A DNA stretch of 17,006 bases from Patescibacteria group bacterium (GCA_018818345.1 JAHISI010000009.1:1-17006); one strand, 5' to 3'. Positions 6,221 through 13,290 are shown, counted from the first letter of the stretch. Numbers and translations: made by a program. Notes: generated by a model not told the origin, from the letters alone.

Positions 6221-7447
6221 ATGAAAAGAAACTATCTAGAAGTTGCAAAATTTGAATTTTTGAAAACAATAAAGAAGAAGAGTTTCTGGTTAGCTACCCT
6301 ATTTCTTCCAATATTTATAGGTGTAATTGGTCTGGTATCGGGATTATCTTCTGTAGATGCCGCGAAGAAGATGGAAAATCCTATTTCATTCACCAAGGTG
6401 TACATATATGATCCGGAGAGTGTAATTAGGTCTGCTTTTTTAATCGCTCCTTTTGAGGTTACTCAAGATTTGAACGCAACTCAAGAGGTTGTAAAACAGG
6501 ACAAATCGACTATATTGGTTAAATTATCTGATAATTATTATCAGGATCTTACTTTTGACTTGTATTATAGAAAGGATGCAGATTTCATAGGTACTGCTAG
6601 CATGCCTACTGTAATTAATGCTCTTGTTAAACAAAGTGCGATTGCGGATATACAGAATCCTGGGGTTATTAATATTTTGAATGGTACTTCTACTACGACA
6701 AGCTATACCTATGATGATAATGGGAAATTAGTAAGGGAGGGTTTTGAAAAATACCTTTTACCAATTGCCTCTTTAGTAATCTTCTTTATGGCGGTATTCA
6801 TATCCTCAAGTTTCTTGCTTCAGAGTGTATCTGCTGAGAAAGAAAACAGGATGATTGAGACCATTCTTTCAATTGTAGATAAGAAATCTCTAATGTTTGG
6901 AAAAATGATCGGATTAATGGGTGTTATGTTTGTTCAGCTCTCGACGTGGTTAGTTCTAGGATTTGGGATATACAAAGTGGTGCTTGGAAGGTTTAGTCTT
7001 CCAATTCCTATAGATTTTGCTAATATTGACGTCTCTCTGTTACCTTTGAATATTTTCCTTATATTGATGGGCTTCCTCTTCTTTGCAGCCATTATGACGG
7101 GTACAGGAGCTGTTGGTACGGGTGCTGAGGATAGCAGAAATCTTTCATCGATATTTATTATCTTGTCTATATTCCCTATGTATCTAATGCAGCTTTTAAT
7201 CACTGATCCAAATGGTACGATAGCTACAGTGTTGAGCTATTTCCCATTTACTTCGTTTATGGTTCTGCTTATTAGAAATTCCTTTGGAGCGTTGCCTCTT
7301 CCTGAGCTTATTATTGGAATTGTGACTTCTGTGGTATACGTAGTCGTAGCTATGTTTATAGCTATGAAGTTATTCGAACTGGGGTGTCTTATGTACAATA
7401 GGAGACCTTCCTTTAAGGAAATGCTCTCCTATTTTAAGCGAGGTTAG
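6221..7447 (+). CDS. ABC-2 type exporter permease (NatB-like)
   Basis: This 408-residue membrane protein is the partner of the preceding ATPase and starts 2 bases after it, so the pair is one operon. The topology is typical of NatB/ABC-2 permeases. A cytoplasmic N-terminus (KFEFLKTIKKKSF) is followed by a first helix at about 22-42, then a large extracytoplasmic loop (about 43-177). A block of helices begins near 178 (LLPIASLVIFFMAVFIS) and continues to about 390. The cytoplasmic motif SAEKENRMIETILS, just after the second helix, is characteristic of the family. A TATAAT at 6206-6211 lies 9 bases before the start, within the end of the ATPase gene. It could be an internal promoter but may be chance. 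The stop codon overlaps the convergent DUF5667-like gene by 4 bases. Confidence 0.9.
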   Translation: MKRNYLEVAKFEFLKTIKKKSFWLATLFLPIFIGVIGLVSGLSSVDAAKKMENPISFTKVYIYDPESVIRSAFLIAPFEVTQDLNATQEVVKQDKSTILVKLSDNYYQDLTFDLYYRKDADFIGTASMPTVINALVKQSAIADIQNPGVINILNGTSTTTSYTYDDNGKLVREGFEKYLLPIASLVIFFMAVFISSSFLLQSVSAEKENRMIETILSIVDKKSLMFGKMIGLMGVMFVQLSTWLVLGFGIYKVVLGRFSLPIPIDFANIDVSLLPLNIFLILMGFLFFAAIMTGTGAVGTGAEDSRNLSSIFIILSIFPMYLMQLLITDPNGTIATVLSYFPFTSFMVLLIRNSFGALPLPELIIGIVTSVVYVVVAMFIAMKLFELGCLMYNRRPSFKEMLSYFKRG

Positions 7448-8022
7448 TTACCTTTACCGTTTGTACTTCCACTACCATTTGAGTTTTCGCCTCCATTAGA
7501 ATCAGAGCTTACTTCCAGTTCAACTTTTTTACTAGAAGTTAATTTGGTATCTAATGTGTCGATAGCTTTCTGCATATTTGCTTTCTGAGTGGCATCTCCA
7601 CTTTCAGTTTTTAACTGTTCTTGTGTCATAGTCTGAATATGAGCTTGTATCTTCTCTTGATATTGAAGTCTCAATTCTTCTCTCTGTTCAAGTGTCAGCT
7701 TGCTATCCCCATCTGCGACCGTGGTATCAAGCACATCTACCTGAGCATCAATCTCCTCTAATGCGTCTGTTGTATCAACATTCTCTGCCACAAGTGCATC
7801 CAATTCAGATAATCTTTCATCTAAGACCTCTGTCTCAAATGCTATTTCTGCTTCTGGATTCAGAATTGCGAGTCTTGTGACTGACTCTGTAAATTTATCT
7901 AAAGGGAAAAGGGCGTCTGCAGGAGTTGCGGCATTTGCTTCTCTTACGAGGAAGAACCCACCTACGCCTACAAATACTATCGCAAGGGTGAAAGTGAGAG
8001 CTTTTTGTAGCTTCTTGTCCAT
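7444..8022 (-). CDS. DUF5667-like secreted or anchored envelope protein
   Basis: The 192-residue product starts with a positively charged tip and a hydrophobic segment (about 9-26) ending REANAA, a possible signal peptidase site. The PADALFPLDKFTESV block (34-48) and the following NPEAEIAFETEVLDERLSEL region resemble DUF5667, a short alpha-helical extracytoplasmic domain common in CPR bacteria and actinobacteria. The middle (about 55-160) is highly charged and helical, probably coiled coil. The C-terminus (about 172-192) is Ser/Gly/Asn-rich and looks disordered. The function of this domain is unknown. A TATATT 5 bases before the ATG predicts a leaderless transcript. The gene is convergent with the ABC permease and shares 4 bases with its end. 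Confidence 0.75.
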   Translation of the reverse strand: MDKKLQKALTFTLAIVFVGVGGFFLVREANAATPADALFPLDKFTESVTRLAILNPEAEIAFETEVLDERLSELDALVAENVDTTDALEEIDAQVDVLDTTVADGDSKLTLEQREELRLQYQEKIQAHIQTMTQEQLKTESGDATQKANMQKAIDTLDTKLTSSKKVELEVSSDSNGGENSNGSGSTNGKGN

Positions 8023-8027
8023 TGCTT

Positions 8028-8033
8028 AATATA
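8028..8033 (-). promoter_or_regulatory. -10 element of the DUF5667-like gene
   Basis: TATATT on the minus strand ends 5 bases before the ATG at 8022. No ribosome binding site is present. The spacing predicts a transcript beginning at about the start codon. Confidence 0.4.
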
Positions 8034-8117
8034 TTGAAAATTTATATATACCTAAATATGTCAGATTTCGATGTTAAGGTCAACCATCTTAGAAGTGTAT
8101 CTTTTCTTTTGACAAGA

Positions 8118-8222
8118 TGCTATAATACTTTTGCTATTGGAGCGTTCGTATAGACTGCTTTGAGTAATTTATCTCCCAAGTGTATTGGTATAGCGAATAT
8201 AATTTATTTTTTTATATAAATA
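8118..8222 (+). promoter_or_regulatory. Promoter and long (about 90-base) leader of the RRM protein gene
   Basis: TGC-TATAAT (8118-8126) is a perfect extended -10 element and predicts transcription from about 8133, giving a leader of about 90 bases before the ATG at 8223. A second TATAAT at 8198-8203 could give a leader of about 13 bases. The leader has weak pairing potential: GCTAT near 8133 with ATAGC at 8190-8194, and CTT..GAG with CTC..AAG between about 8158 and 8180. It ends in a very AU-rich stretch without a Shine-Dalgarno. Most neighbouring genes have no leader, so this one may be regulatory, for example temperature-responsive as for some RRM and cold-shock genes. That role is inference. 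Confidence 0.4.
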
Positions 8223-8531
8223 ATGGGAAACAAGTTATTTGTAGGAAACTTGAGCTGGAACGTCGATGACGCAATGCTTAAAGATTTCTTTAGTTCTGTC
8301 GGTACTGTTCTTGAAGCAGTTGTAATAAAAGACAGAATTAAGAACCGATCCAAAGGATTTGGTTTTGTTAAGATGTCTACCGAAGAAGAAGCTCAAAGAG
8401 CAATCGATGAACTAAACGGAAAGGAACTTGACGCAAGAGCATTAAATGTATCTGAAGCTAGAGAGGAAACTCCTAGAGAGAACAGATCATTTGGTGATAG
8501 AGATAACAGAGGTGGTTACGACAGAAGGTAA
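8223..8531 (+). CDS. RRM-domain RNA-binding protein (cyanobacterial Rbp-like)
   Basis: The 102-residue protein is a single RNA-recognition motif with a short Arg/Gly/Asp-rich tail. RNP2 is KLFVGNL (4-10) and RNP1 is KGFGFVKM (44-51), with the aromatic residues at F6, F46 and F48 that stack on RNA bases. The remaining blocks fit the RRM fold: DAMLKDFFSSVGTV, EEAQRAIDELNGKEL and RALNVSEA. The tail (about 82-102) carries RSFGDRDNRGGYDRR, like the glycine/arginine tails of cyanobacterial Rbp proteins, which are often cold-induced and bind single-stranded RNA. The gene is monocistronic, with its own promoter, long leader and strong terminator. The family call is secure; RNA targets and regulation are unknown. 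Confidence 0.92.
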   Translation: MGNKLFVGNLSWNVDDAMLKDFFSSVGTVLEAVVIKDRIKNRSKGFGFVKMSTEEEAQRAIDELNGKELDARALNVSEAREETPRENRSFGDRDNRGGYDRR

Positions 8532-8555
8532 TCCGTTGTTGTTTTGAAATTAAAG

Positions 8556-8581
8556 GGAGACCGCAAGGTCTCCTTTTTTTT
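8556..8581 (+). terminator. Intrinsic terminator after the RRM gene
   Basis: A perfect 7-bp stem GGAGACC/GGTCTCC closes a GCAA tetraloop and is followed by eight T residues. It begins 24 bases after the RRM stop codon. It is the only textbook intrinsic terminator I see in the window. Read on the minus strand it has only a weak T tract, so its use for typA is uncertain. Confidence 0.93.
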
Positions 8582-8671
8582 ATCTGTTTGAAATAAATAA
8601 CAAAAGATAAATGAAGTGAATAAACAGTATTTGTATTAATTCGTGAATTATTTATGGAGAATTGCTTTGAC

Positions 8672-10579
8672 CTATTCAGTCATACCATCTAACTGTTGTT
8701 GTGCATATACGGTTAGATTTTTTCTCTTAGCCCAAGTTCTTTGAGTATCAGTTAGAAGTTTCTTTCTAAGTCTAATACTGACAGGAGTAACTTCGATAAG
8801 TTCATCATCATTTATAAATGAGAGTGCATATTCTAATGTTAGAGGTATTGTAGCTCTAAGAGAGATAGTTGTAACCTCTGCATGTGACATTCTAACGTTG
8901 GTCTTATGTCTTGCCTTACATGGGTTAACCATAATATCTTCTTCATTGTTGTTAATACCGATAATCATACCTTCGTAGATAGCTTCTGAGCCTGAAATGA
9001 ATAGTTTCCCTCTATCCTGAATAGTTGTTAAGGAATAGCCTAGTGCTGTACCTGTCTCTGAAGACACGATGACACCTTTTCTGAAAAGTTCTGGTTGTTT
9101 AATATAAGGAATATACTCTGAGATGAAGCTATTAATAATTGCTTCTCCCTTTGTAGCATTCATCAATACTCTATGAAGACCGATTAAGTTTCTAGTTAAT
9201 ATCTTGTATGTAAATCTAGTTTGACCTTCTTCATTCTCAATATTAATCATTTCTCCCTTTCTATCACTTACCTCTTGAGTTACTACACTCATATATTCTT
9301 CTGGAGCATCGATTGTAAGCTCTTCGATAGGCTCACTGATAACACCATCGATATTCTGAAGAATAACCTCAGGCTTACTCAACTGAAGTTCAAAGCCTTC
9401 TCTCCTTAATTGTTCAACAAGAATTGCCAATTGAAGTTCTCCTCTACCTGCAACAAAGAAACTGTTTGAACCACTGTTTGTAATATCCAAACTAATATTT
9501 AAATTCTTTTCTTGTTCTAATCTCTGAGCCAATTGTTTGTCTGTAACAAACTTACCTTCCTTACCTAAGAAAGGAGATGTATTTGCTTGAAACTTCACTC
9601 TCACTGAAGGAGGAGTAATGGAAATCTCTGGAAGTACATCTTGATTGTTAATATCACATATGGTTGCCCCTATCTTTGTTGATTCTAATCCAGTTATAGC
9701 GACTATCTCTCCAGCTTTTGCTTCAGTTATAGCCTGCCATCCCATACCTTCTTTTACAAAAAGGCCCTTAACCCTACCCTGGACTTTTTCTTCTTTCCCA
9801 GGTTTGTTAGATATCAATATAACTGGGTCGTTGAGCTTAACATTGCCCCTATTAATCTTTCCAATTAGGTATCTTCCTGTGTGTGTATCATATTCTAATG
9901 AAGTTACCTGCATCTGGAATGGGCCCTCAGGATCTCCTTTTGGTGCTGGCATACTTGCAATGATCTCATCTAATATTGGTGTAACATCACCTGTTGTGCT
10001 GTTAGCAATTGTTAGATCACCTTCTGGCATTTCTTTAAAGATCTTTCCTTCCCTAGCTATTGCATAATACACAGGGAACTCTAATTGGTCTGAATCTGTA
10101 GCTAATGCTAAGAAGAGATCTTGTACCCTACTGATTGTCTTTTTAATATTTGCTAATTTCTTGTCGATTTTGTTTACAACAACAATAGGTTTAAGACCCA
10201 TTTCTAAAGCTCTTTTTAATACAAATTTGGTTTGTGGCATAGGGCCCTCTTTTGCATCTACCAAAAGTAAACAGCTGTCAGCCATATTTAAGGTTCTTTC
10301 AACCTCTCCACCGAAATCTGCGTGACCTGGGGTATCTATAATATTGATCTTGTATCCCTTGTATCTGATTGAAATATTCTTTGCACTAATGGTAATACCC
10401 TTTTCTCTTTCTAATTCGCTTGAGTCTAAAATCTGTGTTTCAGACATCTCATCTTGATTATCTCTAAAAAGGTGGTTTTGCTTCATAAAAGCATCAACCA
10501 GGGTAGTTTTACCGTGATCGACGTGAGCTATAATAGCTATGTTTCTTAAGTTGTTTTGATCAATTGGTGAATATTCCAT
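8672..10579 (-). CDS. typA: Ribosome-associated GTPase TypA/BipA
   Basis: TypA/BipA is an EF-G-like translational GTPase that binds the 70S ribosome and helps large-subunit assembly and growth under stress or cold. From the chosen start it has 635 residues, near the family norm of about 600-615. Motifs: G1 AHVDHGKTT (18-26), switch I REKGITI, G3 DTPGHADFGGEVER, G4 NKID, then EF-Tu domain II-like, EF-G III/V-like and a C-terminal TypA-specific domain (MSHAEVTT, LRKKLLT). The G5 region reads YAIARE, where many homologues have YASA. The frame also opens at a GTG 21 bases upstream (10600), but an extended -10 (TGGTAAAAT) overlaps that codon, so the ATG at 10579 (MEYSPIDQ) is the better start, with a leader of about 5 bases. 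The gene lies downstream of the LiaF-like pair on the same strand. Confidence 0.96.
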   Translation of the reverse strand: MEYSPIDQNNLRNIAIIAHVDHGKTTLVDAFMKQNHLFRDNQDEMSETQILDSSELEREKGITISAKNISIRYKGYKINIIDTPGHADFGGEVERTLNMADSCLLLVDAKEGPMPQTKFVLKRALEMGLKPIVVVNKIDKKLANIKKTISRVQDLFLALATDSDQLEFPVYYAIAREGKIFKEMPEGDLTIANSTTGDVTPILDEIIASMPAPKGDPEGPFQMQVTSLEYDTHTGRYLIGKINRGNVKLNDPVILISNKPGKEEKVQGRVKGLFVKEGMGWQAITEAKAGEIVAITGLESTKIGATICDINNQDVLPEISITPPSVRVKFQANTSPFLGKEGKFVTDKQLAQRLEQEKNLNISLDITNSGSNSFFVAGRGELQLAILVEQLRREGFELQLSKPEVILQNIDGVISEPIEELTIDAPEEYMSVVTQEVSDRKGEMINIENEEGQTRFTYKILTRNLIGLHRVLMNATKGEAIINSFISEYIPYIKQPELFRKGVIVSSETGTALGYSLTTIQDRGKLFISGSEAIYEGMIIGINNNEEDIMVNPCKARHKTNVRMSHAEVTTISLRATIPLTLEYALSFINDDELIEVTPVSIRLRKKLLTDTQRTWAKRKNLTVYAQQQLDGMTE

Positions 10580-10590
10580 GACAAGGTAGG

Positions 10591-10599
10591 ATTTTACCA
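10591..10599 (-). promoter_or_regulatory. Extended -10 promoter of typA
   Basis: TGG-TAAAAT on the minus strand ends 11 bases before the ATG, the same sequence and spacing as the tRNA-Leu promoter. It sets the 5' end of the message at about 10584 and excludes the upstream GTG start. Confidence 0.5.
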
Positions 10600-10630
10600 C
10601 AAAAATGGCAAACTTGATACTATTTTGTGA

Positions 10631-10649
10631 TCAAGGAATTATTCCTTGA
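10631..10649. repeat. Near-perfect inverted repeat at the end of the LiaF-like gene
   Basis: TCAAGGAAT (10631-10639) and ATTCCTTGA (10641-10649) are perfect inverted arms around one central base. It overlaps the LiaF-like stop codon and lies about 30 bases upstream of the typA -10. It could be a short hairpin, an operator or chance; there is no T tract to make it a terminator. Confidence 0.35.
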
Positions 10650-11316
10650 CCTCTACGCCTCCGAAGATTGCACTTCCAGTAATCTCTAGTACTGGGGATT
10701 TAGTCTCTCTGGAAGGTATCTTACTATCCCAGCCTCCAAAAACTCCTGTGCCGCTTGTTACAATTTTACAATCTTTAGGTACTAGTACTTCTACTCCCCC
10801 AAAGATAGCGTTTACTGTTAGTTTTGCTCCGTCTTTATGAATTTTTGCATCTCTCAAATCTAATTTTCCCCCACCAAATATGGCAGAGATATCACCACCT
10901 TTAAAATCTTTTGAATCCATTCTTTTATCTAAACCCCAGAAGATTAAAGCCTCTGAGACACGATTAGTATCATCGTATTTCTTATCCATATTCATATGTG
11001 TATTTTCATTCTTGAAGATAATGGAAAGTCCTATTGCAATAATTGCTACTGGCCATAATACTGCGAAGAAATTCCATGAGAAGAGATGTGTAAATAGAAA
11101 GATTGAGCCAATTGAAAGAAAAAGAATAGCGGAAGCGGTATTTTTATCTAACAGCATTTTAAGACCTACTCCAAGCAATGCAGCTGGCCATAGATAGCCT
11201 ATGACATCACCAGCGTTTAAATTTAACAATGGTAATACGCCTGAGGTTTCAAGGAAGAATATGAGACCTAGGATTATTAAGAGTCCTCCGATTACTAATT
11301 TTGAATTTGTGTTCAT
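10639..11316 (-). CDS. LiaF-like membrane protein (cell-wall stress response family)
   Basis: The 225-residue protein has four hydrophobic segments in its first half (about 7-30, 38-57, 60-78 and 82-101). A soluble C-terminal domain contains four regularly spaced FGG turns: SAIFGGGKLDL (144-154), NAIFGGVEVLVP (169-180), TGVFGGWDSK (190-199) and SAIFGGVEV (216-224). This is the signature of the LiaF/YvqF C-terminal beta-solenoid fold. In Firmicutes LiaF inhibits the LiaS kinase that senses cell-wall antibiotics, but no lia kinase or regulator pair is next to this gene. LiaF-like proteins are widespread outside that system, so the role here is unknown. The gene follows its paralogue by 24 bases. 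It may also have its own leaderless promoter (TATATT at 11324-11329, 7 bases before the ATG). Confidence 0.82.
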   Translation of the reverse strand: MNTNSKLVIGGLLIILGLIFFLETSGVLPLLNLNAGDVIGYLWPAALLGVGLKMLLDKNTASAILFLSIGSIFLFTHLFSWNFFAVLWPVAIIAIGLSIIFKNENTHMNMDKKYDDTNRVSEALIFWGLDKRMDSKDFKGGDISAIFGGGKLDLRDAKIHKDGAKLTVNAIFGGVEVLVPKDCKIVTSGTGVFGGWDSKIPSRETKSPVLEITGSAIFGGVEVKE

Positions 11317-11323
11317 GATTTTA

Positions 11324-11329
11324 AATATA
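11324..11329 (-). promoter_or_regulatory. Possible internal -10 element of the LiaF-like gene
   Basis: TATATT on the minus strand ends 7 bases before the ATG at 11316, inside the 24-base gap between the two membrane-protein genes. It could allow separate leaderless expression of the second gene. The gap is almost all A and T, so chance is likely enough. Confidence 0.3.
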
Positions 11330-11340
11330 TGTTAATTAAA

Positions 11341-12321
11341 TTATTTTCTATCAATTGTTAACTCTCCCACTCCTACAGAAGCAGTGATGGTTACTTTCTT
11401 TGTAGCAGTATCATAGTTAGTAGATTTGTAGCTTGTTTCTTTCCCTATGCCATCAACAGTTGTATTTTCAAGCTTTATAGATCCTACACCCAGGTCATAT
11501 GCCACTAATATACCTACATTCTCAGGTAATGTTAGGGTTATCTCTCCTGCCCCTACATTCAAATCTATTGTTTCAGGAATAGCATTTTCACCCAATGTAA
11601 TATCTAAACTACCTGCACCAACACTTGTTCTAAATGCTTTTACTGTAGCTGAGTCTAGATTTACAATTCCTTCTCCTGCTCCTAAATCAATGGTTATATC
11701 TGTTGGTATGGTATTTTGTCCAAGTGTAAGAGTATATTCTGGTGATTTAAAGTTCCACCATCCCCATGTATGTATTCTTGTGTTATCAAATACGGTTGTT
11801 AAAACTCCATCTTTAGAGGTGCTCTCTAATGTTGGCTTGTTGGTTTCTGTATAGTCCTTCATTTCTGAGTGAAGGAAGTAGTCTGCAATTTCATCATTCA
11901 AATACAGGGTTGAAGCTGCAACATTAATATCTAAATCTCTAGAAGTGATGTCAGTATAGTCTGCAAGGTTAACATAGGAGTCACTTTCTATGAGTTCACT
12001 ATCATCAATATTCTCACATCTGTTAAATATACAGTTTGAAACGCTTTCTGGTAAGAAAGGTACTCTCTGTGTTTTTGTGAAGAAATATGAGGTTACTCCT
12101 ATGAAGATTATGAATAGTGTGTATACAATTGGATATACAATCTGTCCTACTTTGTTTTCAGGTAGAATAATTTTTAAACCAGCAAGGATTAATAGGATTG
12201 GCCAGAATCTAAATATCTGTAACCATATGCCCCATGGGACTATGTTGGTTGTATTAAGCAAGAAGAGTATTCCAATCGATACTAGAAATATTGCTCCTGT
12301 AATGTCTTTTTGTTTTTCCAT
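11341..12321 (-). CDS. LiaF N-terminal / toast-rack beta-solenoid membrane protein
   Basis: This 326-residue protein has N-terminal helices like the LiaI/LiaF membrane region (about 8-25, 30-52 and 60-82, with FRFWPILLILAGL matching the family's W-P-x-x-L-I-x-x-G motif). A large outer beta-rich domain follows. Repeated glycine turns mark the solenoid: LGAGEGIVNL (213-222), VGAGSLDITL (234-243), VGAGEITLTL (256-265), LGVGSIKLE (277-285) and VGVGELTI (316-323). Such repeats define the toast-rack and DUF4097-like adhesin-type folds. C97 and C102 could form a disulfide just outside the membrane. It is a divergent partner of the downstream LiaF-like gene and heads their operon. It probably acts in envelope sensing or structure, by family analogy only. 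Confidence 0.78.
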   Translation of the reverse strand: MEKQKDITGAIFLVSIGILFLLNTTNIVPWGIWLQIFRFWPILLILAGLKIILPENKVGQIVYPIVYTLFIIFIGVTSYFFTKTQRVPFLPESVSNCIFNRCENIDDSELIESDSYVNLADYTDITSRDLDINVAASTLYLNDEIADYFLHSEMKDYTETNKPTLESTSKDGVLTTVFDNTRIHTWGWWNFKSPEYTLTLGQNTIPTDITIDLGAGEGIVNLDSATVKAFRTSVGAGSLDITLGENAIPETIDLNVGAGEITLTLPENVGILVAYDLGVGSIKLENTTVDGIGKETSYKSTNYDTATKKVTITASVGVGELTIDRK

Positions 12322-12361
12322 TTGTTTGTTAATAAAATTACTTCACTTAATATATGTTATC

Positions 12362-12389
12362 ATTTTACCAATAACTTATATATTTTCAA
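12362..12389 (-). promoter_or_regulatory. Promoter of the LiaF/toast-rack operon, overlapping the divergent superoxide reductase promoter
   Basis: On the minus strand TTGAAA (12389-12384) and TAAAAT (12367-12362) are separated by 16 bases, with TGG before the -10. This predicts transcription from about 12355 and a leader of about 34 bases without a clear Shine-Dalgarno. The -35 overlaps the opposite-strand -10 of the superoxide reductase gene, so the two promoters may exclude each other. Confidence 0.55.
12379..12384 (+). promoter_or_regulatory. Likely -10 element of the superoxide reductase gene
   Basis: TATATT ends 10 bases before the ATG at 12395; TATTTT at 12381-12386, ending 8 bases before it, is an alternative. 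Either gives a leader of only a few bases. Confidence 0.35.
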
Positions 12390-12394
12390 TATGT

Positions 12395-12772
12395 ATGGAA
12401 AAGAAACAGATATATAGATGTCCAATATGTGGGAATGTTGTTGAACTAATACATGTTGGTGGTGGTACGTTGGTGTGTTGTGGTCAACCTATGTTGTTAG
12501 AAGAGGTTAAGAAATCGGAGGAAGGTAATGAGAAGCATCTTCCTGTTGTTACTGTTAATGGTAATGAGGTGAGTGTTAAGGTTGGTAGTGTTCCTCATCC
12601 TATGACTGAGGAACATTTTATTCAATGGATTGAGTGTGTTGTTGGAGAGAATGTTTACAAAAAAGAATTAAAACCTAATGAGGTTGCGGAGGCTGTATTA
12701 ATGGTTGAGGGTGATACTAGCAATATGGTTGTTAGAGCATATTGTAATGTTCATGGATTGTGGCAGGTATAG
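12395..12772 (+). CDS. dfx: Desulfoferrodoxin (2Fe superoxide reductase)
   Basis: Superoxide reductase reduces superoxide to hydrogen peroxide without making oxygen, a defence typical of anaerobes. The 125-residue protein has both family domains. The N-terminal desulforedoxin domain binds a rubredoxin-like FeCys4 centre with C9, C12, C28 and C29 (CPIC and CC). The C-terminal domain has the full catalytic iron set: H48, H68, H74, C117 and H120, with E46 and K47 in the EKH motif that guides superoxide. All ligands are present, so it should be active. A longer open frame extends upstream, but only this ATG gives the family N-terminus (MEKKQIYRCPICG). No rubredoxin or other electron donor gene is in the window. 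It is transcribed divergently from the LiaF/toast-rack operon. Confidence 0.96.
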   Translation: MEKKQIYRCPICGNVVELIHVGGGTLVCCGQPMLLEEVKKSEEGNEKHLPVVTVNGNEVSVKVGSVPHPMTEEHFIQWIECVVGENVYKKELKPNEVAEAVLMVEGDTSNMVVRAYCNVHGLWQV

Positions 12773-12784
12773 GTTTGGAAATTG

Positions 12785-12818
12785 CATAGAGGTGCTTATT
12801 TTATTAAACACCTCTATG
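12785..12818. repeat. Perfect 10-bp inverted repeat between convergent genes, possible bidirectional terminator
   Basis: CATAGAGGTG (12785-12794) and CACCTCTATG (12809-12818) form a perfect stem around a 14-base A/T-rich loop. It sits between the ends of the superoxide reductase gene and the convergent unknown gene, where a shared terminator is expected. Neither strand has a T tract after the stem, so it is not a standard intrinsic terminator. It may instead block read-through or stabilise 3' ends. Confidence 0.55.
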
Positions 12819-12827
12819 GTGAAGAAG

Positions 12828-13223
12828 TTAATCGTCCATAATGTGTGACAATATCTCTTCTTCTGTAAGAATTTCGCCAGGCTTCTTTCCAAAGTTATGA
12901 TATTTTTGATTGTTAATAATAATCAAACTTATCTTACTTGGAAGCAAGGAGAAAAGCTCTTTACTTAGCTCAATTTCTTCTTCTGTCTGCTTTTGTTGAA
13001 TTTCTTTGATTCTAGAAATCAAACATCTAGCATACAGTTTATTAAAGCTCAGTAATTGTCGAGCCGTCTCTGAAGGAACATAAATGTGTTCCCCATAAGT
13101 GAATGCTTCTCCTTTTGGCAAAAGATCTGCAACGTTTTGCATTTCTTTATTTAAATCTTCCTCACAAATAAATGAGGCTTTCTTTATTTTAATTGCCATT
13201 ATTAAATCTAATAATGATGCCAT
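12828..13223 (-). CDS. Hypothetical protein, 131 aa
   Basis: I do not recognise this protein. It is soluble, mixed alpha/beta by eye, and has no signal peptide or membrane helix. The middle (about 60-95) is rich in Lys, Gln and Glu and probably helical (RIKEIQQKQTEEEIELSKEL). A possible beta strand follows (KISLIIINN) and the tail is acidic (LTEEEILSHIMDD). The start is unusually well supported for this window: AAGGAG lies 7 bases before the ATG, and a -35/-10 pair lies further upstream. Another in-frame ATG is at codon 9 (MAIKIKK). It is convergent with the superoxide reductase gene and divergent from the ABC-F gene. Its expression signals differ from those of its neighbours, which may mean horizontal origin or simply a different translation mode. 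Confidence 0.7.
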   Translation of the reverse strand: MASLLDLIMAIKIKKASFICEEDLNKEMQNVADLLPKGEAFTYGEHIYVPSETARQLLSFNKLYARCLISRIKEIQQKQTEEEIELSKELFSLLPSKISLIIINNQKYHNFGKKPGEILTEEEILSHIMDD

Positions 13224-13230
13224 AGCATTT

Positions 13231-13236
13231 CTCCTT
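13231..13236 (-). promoter_or_regulatory. Shine-Dalgarno site of the 131-aa hypothetical gene
   Basis: AAGGAG on the minus strand, 7 bases before the ATG at 13223. It is the only strong ribosome binding site I see in the window and decides this start. Confidence 0.8.
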
Positions 13237-13261
13237 AATGAGCGAATTTTGCGAACCGGCC

Positions 13262-13290
13262 ATTATACTACAGGCTTCTGTATCCTTCAA
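13262..13290 (-). promoter_or_regulatory. Sigma-70-type promoter of the 131-aa hypothetical gene
   Basis: On the minus strand TTGAAG (13290-13285) and TATAAT (13267-13262) are separated by exactly 17 bases. The predicted start is near 13255, giving a leader of about 31 bases that includes the AAGGAG site. The leader holds a TTCGC direct repeat separated by AAAA, of unknown meaning. Confidence 0.65.

Noticed and set aside
8109..8126. TTGACA plus TATAAT as a -35/-10 pair
   Set aside because: They are only 6 bases apart. The TATAAT works better as an extended -10 with its own TGC.
8637..8650. Palindrome TAATTC-GT-GAATTA downstream of typA
   Set aside because: Short, A/T-rich, with a 2-base loop and no T tract; chance is sufficient.
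10580..10600. GTG start for typA, 7 codons upstream
   Set aside because: The GTG overlaps the extended -10, and homologues begin near the MEYSP-type N-terminus.
11990..12394. Upstream in-frame extension of the superoxide reductase frame
   Set aside because: It runs antisense through the toast-rack gene, and the family N-terminus begins exactly at the ATG at 12395.
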